A DNA stretch of 64,000 nucleotides from Haliclona indistincta (taxonomy: Eukaryota; Porifera; Demospongiae; Haplosclerida; Chalinidae). Shown here one piece after another: positions 1 to 12,600 of this stretch (its first letter is position 1; each line of letters opens with the position of its first letter). The translations under genes were made by a program, and so were the position numbers. Below the pieces are notes generated by a model, which was not told where the DNA came from, did not search any database, and worked only from the letters and a program-made list of their open reading frames with translations. Location: assembly GCA_964017065.1 (NCBI GenBank), contig OZ024783.1, forward strand, positions 5,401,399-5,465,398, in the 5' to 3' direction.

Positions 1-669
1 ACAATAACACAAAACACATGTAGATGATGATAAAATTATAACTATGCAGTGTACGGGGTCTGAGGCATTACTCTCAAAAACTTGATATATATCTCCAGCC
101 AGAGAACAAATGTCTCTGCAACCAGAGCACATAAAGTACTGAGTTAAATTCTTTAGTAAAAAGTATCCGTGGCAAGTCTCACGCATTTGCCACTCATCTC
201 ACGGCCGTCAAATTAATGCTCTACACTGATTCTCACGAGCCTGTTAGTGTGTGCATGCATACTTGTATGTTAGTACTGTTGAGTTGCATGCACAATTCAG
301 AATACTGATCATGAGCTAGATAGAGAAGTTGTCAAAACACTGATCACATGTGGTGATTCGAAATAGCGATTGCTGTTGAATCATTATTATTTTAAAAATA
401 ATTATTTTTAGAAACAACAATCATCTACTGCAGCATTACTAATAGCTTTGGTAAGCAAACCATCACACAATATTGAGCTACATACAATAGACACTAGGTA
501 CACAATTCAGCAATAACTAAGGGCTATAATGTTTTTACTGATGGTAGCAGTTCAGACTCAAACTAGTAGACCACATCAAAACCTCTTGTACTAAACAAGG
601 ACCTTTGATCCTAAAGTTATGAATAATATTATACGTAATACTGTAACACTAGCGTACAAATTAGCTTAC
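1..669. other. AT-rich stretch with no exon recognised
   Basis: No exon with convincing splice sites or domain similarity was seen. It lies downstream of the last recognised exon of the minus-strand mucin-like gene, which ends in a normal donor at 669, so it is probably intron of that gene. Confidence 0.5.
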
Positions 670-3600
670 CTCCATAAGTACGGGCAAAACATTTCCAGGT
701 ATTACTCCATTGCCAAAATAAGTATAAAATAGAAATGTCACTTGACCCTGACTGTTGTCTTCAATGGTAGACTCGATAATAATTCCTTCCATAATTTCAA
801 AATGACTGTAAAAATTTACATGAATGAAACAATCAATTTTGTCTACTAAGCAAACCGTTCTGGAGGAGCCGGATATGGTATAGGACTAATAAGTTGAATC
901 CATTAATCCATATTCCAATAAAGATGATTTGTGTTGCACTAATCTCAAAATCTTTCAATGCTTTGTCGGTGAACTGTGTAATAAAAATTGCTAATTCAAA
1001 ATGAATTCCGCATTGATTATAACTTACGTTTTTTGCATTATAATTTTTCACAGTGAATCTGATATTATTTTCAGCTATCACAGTTGGCAGTGACACAACA
1101 GGAGGTGGTGGTGGTAGTTCAACTCCTACGCACATACATGACAGTAATTGTGCATCATGTGCATGGAAGCATTGACAGTTTCATTACTTACGTTGACATG
1201 AGCCATTCACTAGTTTGTAACCTTCAAAACAGACACAGCTAAAAGATCCCGGTGAGTTTTTGCAGTTGCTGTTTTCAACACAAATATTCGAATCATTACG
1301 TGCAGCCTCTACACATTCATCGATGTCTGTGCAGAGAACATAAGGCATTAAAATAATACCACATAGTCTGTCCAAGTATAAGCACGTCATTATTGTATAC
1401 CTTCACAAATTTGTTGTTCTTCAAGATATCTGTATCCAGCTCTACAGCTGCATGTGAAAGATCCCACAGTGTTGGTGCAAATTTGATCACAAGGTTGAAA
1501 CAGTGTGCATTCGTCTTGGTCTGAAAAACAATAGTAAAGCCATTATGACACATGACACTATATTGTGTTTGCCAACACGGGGGTCCCAGTGGCTAAAATT
1601 TGTGACACTAGGCCGGTTTTTTACATTGCCTCTCTACCCACCCACCCATACGTCATAATACGTCATTATAATGATATTCATGTTACGCGGTTCATTAATA
1701 TTCATTATAATTGCCGATACACACCCTTCACTGATTGCTCACGCACGACGGTCAGTCAGTATACAGACGATGAGCGCTGACAGTAGATCCAGGAGGCGGA
1801 AGCACTGCGAGTGTGGGTTCGAGCTCACCGGACTCAGCACCTACCACCAAGCTGAGCACAAGCGCAGTAAGCGCCACCGACGTTTCGAGGATTCCGCATC
1901 TTGTTCGCGCATGGAGAATTTCTTCACCAAGAGTGCAGCTCCTCGCAGTATGCAATCTCAGTCGGCAGAAGAACTTGGTTAGTTGATCAGCTGTAGCTGT
2001 AGTTGCTGGCTGTGGTATAAATAAATCTACTTGCTGTCATGCTAGATTTTTCTTGTACAGCACAAACAGCACGTGTTCCAGCTGCACTACAAGAATCAGC
2101 TGCACAGCAGGTGGCACAAGCTACACTTCAGAACGAGATGCTAGCTGGCCAAACAGATTTAGGTGAGCAAAGTGAGAGCTACTCTAGCCATAGCTCATCC
2201 AGTACTAGTGGAGATAGCGTGATCACGGATGGCTTGGTCTGTTCACCATTTACACACGAGATGTTAAGCGATGCAGCAGAATGCATAAGCCCGTTGTAAT
2301 GACTTGTACTCTGAACTATTTTGCATGACATCATATTTCGTAATCATTGATTGTACTATATATTATGCTCCTAGCCTGGTCTTGTCTGTGTTGTGCAAAG
2401 AAACTATTTTCCTCCGAGCTGGGCTCGGTTTTATGAATCTGTGACATTTGGCGACGAGGACGGAGCTGAACCTATATCGATATGGCCACGATACCTGTCG
2501 GCAATATTGGAGAGTTCGTCCCGGACAAAGAAGAGTGGTCACAGTACGCGACTCGTCTTCGATATTTCTTTGTGGCGAACAACATCAACGAAGAAGCTGC
2601 TCAAAAAGCCGTCTTCCTTACCGTAGTGGGTCCGGCGACGTTCAAGACTCTGACTTCCCTGGTTTCGCCCGCCTCGGTAGATGACAAGACTTACCCGCAA
2701 CTAATGGGAGAACTGGGAAAGTACTACAACCCAAAGCCTTCCGAGATAGTACAACGTTTTAAGTTCAATTCAAGGTGCCGCCAGCCAACGGAGTCAGTGG
2801 CAACTTTTGTCACCGAGTTAAGAGCCCTGGTGAAGCATTGCAACTACGCGGCGGATTCTTTGGACTCCTTGCTGAGAGACAGGCTCGTGTGTGGAATTAA
2901 TGATATGCAAATGCAGCGAAGGTTGCTGTCGGAAGAAAAGCTTACATTTGAAACTGCGTTCAAGATTACATTAGCAATGGAGACAGCTGCTAGAGATACA
3001 CAGACATGCTCGGCGCTTCAGCAAGAGCAACCACAAGTTAAAGAGGAGAATTTGAAGTTACACAAGATAATGCCTGCCCCTGTTCGTACCCCTAGCCCTT
3101 CAAGCGGACCACGTAGCCAATGTTATCGCTGTGGGTATGGAGGACATTCGTCAGACAGTTGCAAGTTCAGGTACACCAAATGCCATCATTGTGGTAAAAC
3201 AGGACATATTGTTCGCGTGTGCAGATCGAAACGACCACAACAACCACAACAACATCCTCCTGTATCAAATCAGTATTTGGAAGAAACCAACCCAGACCTA
3301 CAAGATAATGGGAATACATCGGCACCGCCAGAATACACGATGTTTTCTTTGGAAGCAGATCAGTACACCCACCCTTATGTTTTGGAGCTGCAACTGGATG
3401 AGAAAATAGTCAGAATGGAAGTGGATACTGGTGCTTCGCTTTCTCTTATGCCTCTACCAACATTTAGGAAACTGTGGCCTCAACGAGAGTTGCTGCCATC
3501 AAATGTGAAAATGTCAACATACACTGGAGAGGTATTGGCTGTGTCTGGAACTGCTGATGTGTTAGTAACAGGACATGGGACTGAAACAGCGACTTTGCCA

Positions 3601-6600
3601 TTGCTGATCGTAGAGAAAGAAGGACCCTGCCTACTGGGGAGAAATTGGCTGAAGTCTTTGAGATTGGACTGGCGACAACTCATTCGTGTTCATCACTTAC
3701 AAGATAATCCAGCGTTAACTGAAGTGCTGCAACGTCATCCGCATGTTTTCGATGAAGGACTAGGTACTCTCAAAGGCTTCAAAGCAAAGATCTGTGTGGA
3801 TCCATCAGCCACACCTCGTTTCTGTAAAGCTCGACCGGTACCTTATGCTATGCGTGCAATGGTGGAGAAAGAACTAGACCGCCTGGTGCAACAGAAAATT
3901 CTGGAGCCAGTACAGTTTGCAGATTGGGCAGCTCCTATCGTTCCAGTGCTAAAGAGTGACAAGAAGTCGCTACGAATTTGTGGAGACTTCAAGATGACTG
4001 TGAACTCTGCTTCCAAACTTGATGCATATCCTATTCCACGGATAGAAGATCTGTTCGCTCGATTATCAGGAGGAGTCTGCTTTAGCAAGCTGGACCTCAG
4101 CCAAGCATACCTGCAGTTGGAATTGGAGGAGGATTCAAAACAGTTTGTGGTTATCAATACTCATAAAGGTTTATTCCGTTACAATAGGTTACCTTTTGGT
4201 ATATCCTCGGCCCCAGGTATATTTCAGAGAACCATGGAATCGTTACTACAGAATATCCCCTCGGTGATTGTCTACCTGGATGATATACTCATCGCTGGTC
4301 AGTCAGAGGAGGAACACTTGCGGCTTCTGGAGGAGGTCCTCAGTCGATTAGAGACGGCTGGACTACGACTTAAGAGAGAGAAATGTGTGTTGATGTCTGA
4401 GTCAGTGGAGTACTTGGGTCATACAATCGATAGACATGGACTTCATCCGACTAAAGAAAAGGTAAAAGCCGTTTGTGAAGCACCTAGTCCTAAGAATGTG
4501 TCCGAGCTTAAGTCATATCTTGGGTTACTGACATACTATTCGAAGTTCCTCCCGAACCTAGCCACATTACTTGCTCCTTTATACCAATTATTACAGTCTG
4601 GTGTTCAATGGAAATGGTCTGCGGAGCAAGATAAAGCATTCAAGGCTTCGAAAGAACTTCTTGTTTCCTCACAGGTGCTGGTTCACTTCGATTCTGAACT
4701 TCCTCTTGTGGTGGCATGCGATGCGTCACCGTATGGGCTGGGGGCAGTTTTGTCGCACAAGTATGCTAATGGCAGTGAACGTCCAATTGGTTATGCATCC
4801 AGATCATTGTCTTCAGCAGAAAGAAATTATTCTCAACTGGAGAGAGAAGGCTTAGCATGTGTGTTTGGGGTTAAGAGATTCCATTCGTATTTATATGGAC
4901 ACTCTTTTTCCTTGATTACAGATCACAAGCCACTGGAAGGTCTTTTTCATGAAGATAGAGCCATTCCAGCACAAGCTTCCAGCCGTATTCAACGCTGGGC
5001 ATTGACTCTTGCAATGTACGACTACCATCTTATTCACAAGAAAGGCTCAGAGCACGCTAATGCAGATGCCTTTAGTCGTCTTCCTCTTCCAGTCGCACTC
5101 GATACAACCCCTCAGCCACCTGAAGTTGTTCTGTTGATGGAGCAAATGAGAGATTCACCAGTCAATACTGACCATATTCGGACTTGGACACGCCGAGACA
5201 CTACTCTCTCTCAGGTAGTACAGTTTGTTCGTTATGGTTGGCCTATGCATCTTAATGATTCCTTTCTCCAACCTTACTGGCAGAAGCGAACTGAGCTTTC
5301 ACTGCAGGAAGAATGCTTGTTGTGGGGAAACAGGGTAGTGATTCCTCATGCTGGTCAAGAACTCGTTCTGCAAGAGTTACATGAGGCTCACCCTGGTGCT
5401 ACCCGGATGAAGCAGCTAGCACGCACGCTTGTGTGGTGGCCTGGCATCGATCAAGATATTGAGAAAGCTGTGAAAGCCTGCCCAGAATGTCAGTTTCATT
5501 TGTCGTCACCGGCAGAAACCCCACTGTTGCCTTGGACATGGCCCAGTCGCCCTTGGTCAAGAGTTCATATTGATTTTATGGGTCCGTTCCAGGGTCATAT
5601 GGTGTTGGTGCTTGTAGACTCACATTCCAAATGGATTGAAGCCCATGTCATGAGTGCAATAACATCATCTCTGACCATTCAGTGTCTGCGCCAAGTATTT
5701 GCTACCTTTGGGCTTCCAGAAGTTATTGTCACTGACAATGGACCATCACTGGTTAGTGAAGAATTTGAAGCCTGGCTGAAAAGGAATGGTATACGTCACA
5801 AGACATCTCCACCTTACCACCCAGCAACAAACGGGTTGGCAGAGCGGGCAGTGCAGACAGTAAAGAGAGGAGTGAAGAAAATGAAGTCAGGGACGCTCAG
5901 TGACAAAATCGCCCGATTTCTGTTTGCATATCGGAATACGCCTCACAGTACAACTGGTGTCTCTCCTGCTGAGTTATTGATGGGTCGCAAACTGAGGAGT
6001 CCATTGGATTTGCTGAAGCCAGATCTGCATTTTAGAGTGGAAGAAAAACAAGAGAAGCAAAAGCAATATCATGATAAGTCTTCACGTCAACGTTCTTTTG
6101 CAATTGGGGACCTGGTATTCATCAAGAATTTCGCTCGCAGTTCAGCCGACCGATGGTTGCCAGGACAAGTTATTGCTGTGGCAGGCCCAAGGTCCTTTCA
6201 GGTAAAGATTTTTGACGGGCGTATTGTTAGAAGGCACTTGGACCACGTGCGAATTAGAACAGCACCTGTTGAAAAAAAAGACTTGAAGGAGCTACAGGGA
6301 TTCGATTTTGAATTTCCGAAGGGACCTGTAGATCAACCAGATCCAGACACTCCACCTTCTACACCTGTCAGCCCAAGAACAAGACCTCCTAGAACACTAC
6401 CTCCCCCTCGGAACCCAAGTTCTCGGGTCAGACGCCAACCGGACTATTTTGCACCTCTGGTATCACATTATTTCAAGGGGGAAAGAGTGTAATGACTTGT
6501 ACTCTGAACTATTTTGCATGACATCATATTTCGTAATCATTGATTGTACTATATATTATGCTCCTAGGCTGGTCTTGTCTGTGTTGTGCAAAGAAACTAT

Positions 6601-9600
6601 TTTCCTCCGAGCTGGGCTCGGTTTTATGAATCTGTGACACCCGTTAAGTGCACAATATGCGATCAACTACATTGGAAGTACAACATGGCTGCTCACTTTC
6701 AAGACCGCCATCATCCTACAACTCTACCCACATCCTTTTAAATCACACAAGAAGAGCGGACACAAGTTCTATCAGTTGGCAAGTTTCCAAAAGCCAAGCC
6801 CCAAGTCACTGCTGAACTGATATGAGCACAAGCTGATGCTGAACACACTGGTGACTCTAACCTCTGATGATTTAGTTACTGTATATATAGACTGTGTATA
6901 TGCAATTTATAATCTCTTGATTTCATTATTAACAAACACAAATTATAGCCAAAATAATGTTAATAAGTGTGTTAATAGAGCTAGATATGAGCTTAAAATG
7001 CTTTAAAACAGCTTTAGAGTGCAGTACAGGTGTTGTGGCTAAATTTTACGCAAAGTGACTTTTTTTGAAAATTTACCCTTTACCCACCCACCCACTTATT
7101 GGCCTCGTGTCTGTAACTTTTCAATGGGTGACCCCCTGTGCCAACATAATGTTTTCATGCTTACCAACACATTGGGTATCAGTTGGTCTTCGAAGTGTGT
7201 ATCCTGCTGGACAGAAGCATTGTGCAATTCCATTGACAGCAGCACAGGAATGTGAACATCTCACATCATCTCGACAAGGATTCTGAACTATAGTGTTGCA
7301 ACCACAATTCCTGTTGAAACATGTATTTTCAATTTTTAATACCTGTACAAGTTCTTCCATCATTGTTCAGCATGAATCCAGCTTGGCAAGAACAATTATA
7401 AGAGCCCACTGTGTTAATGCATCGCTGTTGACAATCATTAACTCCTTCACATTCATTAACGTCTACAAAAATAAAAAGAGGAGGTAAAGTTTTGAATTTT
7501 ATGTGGTCCACATCACCTTGGCATTCGCCAGTTTCTCTAACCAGTCTAAAGCCTCTTTCACAACTGCACATGAAACTTCCGAAAGAGTTTATGCAAATTT
7601 GACTACACGTTGTCAAATTATTTGCACATTCGTCAATATCTGTGTATTATATTGTTATAAACCTTGATGAATGCCCAATTTTGTACCTAAGCATTTCTCT
7701 CCATTTCCAGTGTATCCTGCTGGACATGGTCCACAAGCTGCTCCATGCCCTGGGGCTCGCACATCAATGCATTCTACTCCATCGAAGCATTGTATTTCAG
7801 AGCATCCATTCGCATCCTCTTCACAGAATCGACCAGAATAGGCTGCATGGGGATGAAACGACACTGAATTTTATCATACAGTACCTGCAGGACAATTACA
7901 GCTTAATACGTAAGAGGTGTTTGTTGGCGGCTCTCCCATAAGTGTACAAATTCCACCGTTCTTGCAAGCACATATCTCTACGGTTGGGGTCAGTGATGAT
8001 GAAGCGCCTTCATCATCAATAGCTAAAAAGCTCAATTCAAAGGGAACAGCTTCAAAACGTGTCCACTGGAAAGTGTAGGTGCCATCGCCATCATCTGTCA
8101 GTGAATAGTTTGGTGGTAGTCCTCCAACAACCTCGACAGTGAAGTTATCTCCCGAGTCATCTTTTGCCTGAAAAACATAGATAGAAATTTCACCAGTTTC
8201 TACTTTAAAGATATCATCTCCAGTAATGTTTGGAGGGAAATTATCTGCGTAATAAAAAGACTTTATAAAGATCGTATCAAAAGAAAATTGCTTACTGAGA
8301 GCAGAAGTTGTGTTATCCAATTCTTCAACTGATTCCAAGTTTTCTCTAGCAACTTCTCTATCTCCAGTTGCAGCAAAGTCAATCAAGCAACCAAGATTGT
8401 CACCACAGATTGCCCTCTGTTCATCGTTGTACTCAATTTCATCAGCAAATAGCGGAGTGAATGCTTGACGTTTGCCTCGTGGAGTGTTCTTGTTTGTAAA
8501 CATATCTGGGTCTTCAGTACTGTTGACACGCCCTGCATAAAAGCACACTAGTATAATAATTATTTTCTTCCTACATGTATATGTAGAGCTATAACCAGAG
8601 TGAAACTATTATCACTCTAGCTCTGCTTGAATGAGTATTCTTATTTTTAGGGAAGTCCACAAAGTCCATGAATGGTTACTGGTACCTTTATGACTTACAA
8701 TTTAACATGTGAATATAGATTTGTCTTGATTTAGAGGTTCTGGGTATCACAGTTCCTGCTCTGTTCCTGTAATCATTTTCTTGATTTCCATCTCCATTTC
8801 CAAGTAGTCCAACAGCTCTTCCTTGATACCGTTTTGGTACATAGACTACCGTATTAAACCAAGCTGACCGTATGTATACATACAAAGATACACCATTCCT
8901 GAAAGAGCAACGTATTACTCTACTTGTATCCCAATAAACAAGACTGTTTTCAAAAACCATAGGATTGGCTCTGGTTGCAGCGGTTCTGGTAATTTCAGAA
9001 TCAGATCTGTCTCTCGCTTTTTGAGTATGAAATAATTGCATTTCATTCTCTCGATCAATCTGCCAGCAGAAAAATTATAAATTAAGTTGTAATGTACAAA
9101 GCACCTCAAATATGTCATCGGTGTTTGGTACTCCAAATGTCAAGCGTGTCACTGCAGTAGCTGATGTACCAACACGTGTATTCTCAGCTTGCATTTCAAA
9201 TATAGGTAGGCCGATGGCATTGGTGGAGGGTATTCGCATTAGCACAAACTGTCCTCTTCCCATAAACTCATAATAAGATCCATCAAGTGTGTAGTAATGC
9301 GGGTCCAAAAAGGTAATAAAAATAAATTATAATTTGAATAATGATCATACCTATCATTGGTGGACTATATCTACTGCCATCATCAATGATTCTTGCATCG
9401 TAATATCGAAAACACATTCCAGCTTGACAACACGTGTCCTTGAAGACTAATTCAGTGTTGTTATAGAGTTCAAACTGTGTCAATGGATGATATGGTAGTA
9501 GGACTCCAGCACATCCAGTGCTAGTTTCATGTGTAGTAATTAAATTCCTGTAATAGTAAAATTAATTGCTAAACAACTAGCTTTTGCTTTTATAGTATGG

Positions 9601-12600
9601 TTGCCATAGAATTATTGGCAACTTTAAATAGATCTGCCTATAGTATTGCATTCAGCTTGTAAGATTCACCGATGCTCTAGCCAAAACTGCAACAGTGGAG
9701 AATGTAACGAACGTTACAACACTTGAACAGGGGGCGTAAAACAATCAAAATTATATTGTAGTTTATCTAGCGTGGTGCCTCATTGCATGTAGCAATCGGC
9801 TTAATATTGAACCATTATAATACATAGAGTAGGCATGGTATGGTCAAGCTAAACAGTGACATGATTCATAGCCTGGACCAGTTATCTTACCCAGAATTGG
9901 TGTAGCAACATTGTCTAGTATAGTGGCGAGATGTTCCAGTGCTTTTCCCTTGTTCAAATGAAAATGCCCAGACATAACAGTTGCAACGATCACCGTTTCT
10001 CTTAGGCTGCACCACGAATTCCATTTCTCTATTTATTTGTGAATGAGTAGGTGGACATCTTGGTATTTGACGATTTGCTCCATTCATTTCACTACGGAGT
10101 ATTATATCTTCATCGCATTGTTCTAGTCTTCTGCATTCTGCACTGGTTCTATCCAGTAGACCAATATTGCCTGGATCATTGCTTGTTGTAAACCCAAACA
10201 CTGCTGATCTTTTAGCTCTTTGACCACAGTTACCAACATTGGATACGATAAAGTCAAAACTGGAAGCCGGATGGTTATAGAGAAGAACTCTCCCGGCATT
10301 GTAGCCAACCACTGCGTGCTTGCCTGATTTTGTAGCTGACCACTGCATTCGATCACAGACGTAGGAATACAACCAGTAGGTGTGGATGTAGTCAGTAATA
10401 AGAACAGCTTGGTATGTGTTGGTCTAAAGAACGAAAGAAAATTTAGCTACATAACGAATAGGGATGTTAGAGCTTTAATAAGGGTTGTTGAATAAATTTT
10501 AAATTCATATTTTTATGACAACTTACTCTACTGAGGAGTTCATCATTGACATCAGCATCAGGTGATCCATGAGGAAAGGGATGAACATCCTCCCATTGAA
10601 CTACCAGCATAGCACGAGCCTGAAAATCTTTGAAATATCTGCTTCGAACAATTGAAGCAGCATCAGCTAAATAAGTAGCACTGAAACTTCTTCCTCCTCC
10701 TTCTTTGATCACAACATAGCGTACAGTGCCCTCTCGACGAATGTCATTGTCACTCCAGTAGGGAGCGAATACATACCTGCCTTGAATGTATCTGTCTCTG
10801 GTTGGAAATCTTTCGGGTTTGTCATAAAACCATCTATTTCCCATTGAAATGACACCATTTTCACTAACCTGGAAAAAAATTATAGTTTTGCATGTACAAA
10901 GACATGCTTTAGCTCACATAAGCTGTGTAGAAGACTCTTCCTGCTACTGGTATTCCATCAATGGGAATTGGATCAGATAGAGCTTCTAACTTTCTTGGCA
11001 GCGTTTTGACATTAGGCACATTTTGATTAAGATCAAAAAATCGAAGATTTTCCACAACTTCTGGTGCTTCAGTAGTAATTTCTTCCTCTGTGATTAAAGG
11101 AAAACAAAAATATTATAATCAGTTGAAATTATTATTTTAAGGGTGCAGAGTCACGCCCACGGATATGTTTTTGGCTGGTTGCTAGGGGATTGTATCTCAG
11201 AAACTACTGCTGACATTGCAAACTATGAGCGCTGAAAGTGCCGGATGAAAACGTGACGGGCGCAGCTGGATATAACGCTTAGGTTAATAAAACTTCCAGT
11301 CACTCAGGCAGTAGAACTTCAAATTGTGCTTTTCAATGAGGCTAGACAGTAACAGACAGCTTTTTTGTGTATTGTGCTTGAAAGTGTGATTTTGAGCTGC
11401 TTAACATGTGGTTTTCCTACTCAGAGAGAGTTTATTAACAAAAACTCTCTTGCGGTCTTTATCTGGTCGCTAATAGTCATTATTTTCAAGTTTGGGTCTA
11501 TTCTGAAGGCCACATACAGAGCCTCATTGAAGAATATTTTTTATACTTGAAGACCGACATGTAAAGTAGGCGTGGCTAAAAAATTTTCTCTGCTGCACAA
11601 ATGCAGCTTGCTATTTTTACTGGATAATACCAAGTTTCTCACAAAGATACTTTCTTCTAGCTCCTCGCTACACAAAAGTTTTTTGAAAGTCCTTGCTTCC
11701 AAAACAACACACGTATAGGTTAACCCATGGGTTCCGAGGCGGTATATTCCATACTGCCGAGGAACCCATGGGTTAACTATTTTGTAGCTCAGAAAGCTCT
11801 AAGATCCAACAGCAAGACTGGCTTTCTGCACACTTTCGTTCGTTTACTAACCTGAATAAGCCAACTTTGTCGAGTACGCGAGTGATCATTGGTTGACCGC
11901 CCGAAGAACTGACAGCAACGGTAAGCCTCGCTGAGGCATACGTGTGGGTCCTGCAGTTTAGTTATGTAGCCTTTGCAGCTTAACAAACCTAGGTTGCAGT
12001 AGTTTGTCCAGCCATTCCGTGACCGGCGTCGTTCGTCACTGTCGAACGGTCCCGGCGTTTGTCTCGAGTAACGCGTTCTTTGCTAAGCTTGAGCTTGGCC
12101 CTCCCGACGAGCTTGGTTGATGCTCCAAACTTAGTCGTGCTTTTAGATGCTGCAAATAGTTCCCTTTACATGATTATGGCTGGTTTATTTTGTTGTCCAC
12201 AAGTTCAAGACGCCATTTTTTCGCACTATTTGAGTCCCACAAGTGTCATGAAACTTTAGTGCTATAAAATCGCCGCAATCTCTTCAAAGGCAAGTTCGGC
12301 TTCACTCTTTGTGAAGCCAGCCTCTCCTCCTTTCGTACGGAGGGGTAAGTGGGAGGTAACTTTTTGAAGTCAGCTGACTTCCTGGAGGATATATATATTC
12401 CCCAGGAAGTGAGCGTGACTTCCTGGGCGATATATATATTCCCCAGGAAGTAGAACTACTTCCTGAGGGATATAAGTATTGCCCTGAAATCCGCAGTGGT
12501 ATGGGATATATTCCACTAGCGGTGCCTTTGATCTTAGAGCTTCCTGAGCTACAAATAACAGTATAGTCAATGGGTGGGTATAAAACGCGGAACGTGGAAT

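Larger units (their letters stand above)
2295..6639 (+). mobile_element. Complete Ty3/gypsy LTR retrotransposon
   Basis: Two 152-bp direct LTRs (2295-2446 and 6488-6639) start TG and end CA and differ at one base. A perfect 5-bp target duplication CCCGT flanks them (2290-2294 and 6640-6644). One uninterrupted gag-pol frame fills the interior. A purine-rich tract (6475-6487) directly precedes the 3' LTR; the primer-binding site should lie just after 2446. The near-identical LTRs and open frame indicate a recent insertion. No envelope-like frame is present. Transcription is opposite to the surrounding mucin-like gene. Confidence 0.95.
1770..6741 (+). pseudogene. Three-exon zinc-finger gene inside the DNA transposon, split by an LTR retrotransposon
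   Basis: Exons are 1770-1977, 2061-2162 and 2261-2294 plus 6645-6741, the last exon being cut by the Ty3/gypsy insertion. Donors (gttagt, gtgagc) and acceptors (tgtacag, cacgag) fit. With the insertion and one copy of its 5-bp duplication removed, the exons total 441 nt, a 146-residue frame without internal stops, which supports the model. The start has a Cys/His-rich basic motif ([20 protein letters not shown]); the end has a C2H2-type finger ([20 protein letters not shown], then HH). No known transposase domain is seen. It may encode a DNA-binding accessory protein of the transposon or be a captured host gene. The insertion should abolish the normal C-terminal finger. Confidence 0.6.
1576..7140. 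mobile_element. DNA transposon with CAC termini and 4-bp target duplication, carrying a zinc-finger gene
   Basis: The left end reads CACGGGGGTC and the right end, reverse-complemented, CACAGGGGGTC. Imperfect similarity runs about 45 bp to a shared GACAC.AGGCC block. Both ends are flanked by CCAA (1572-1575 and 7141-7144). CAC termini with 4-bp duplications resemble the CACTA/Mirage/Chapaev group; the family is inferred from these two features only. No transposase is seen, so it looks non-autonomous. Without the LTR element inside it, its length is about 1.2 kb. It lies wholly within an intron of the minus-strand mucin-like gene. A CCCACCCACCCA block occurs near both ends in direct orientation. 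Confidence 0.6.

Noticed and set aside
11140..11610. Possible MITE with GCAGAG...CACGCC ends
   Set aside because: The ends match only weakly and no target duplication is clear.
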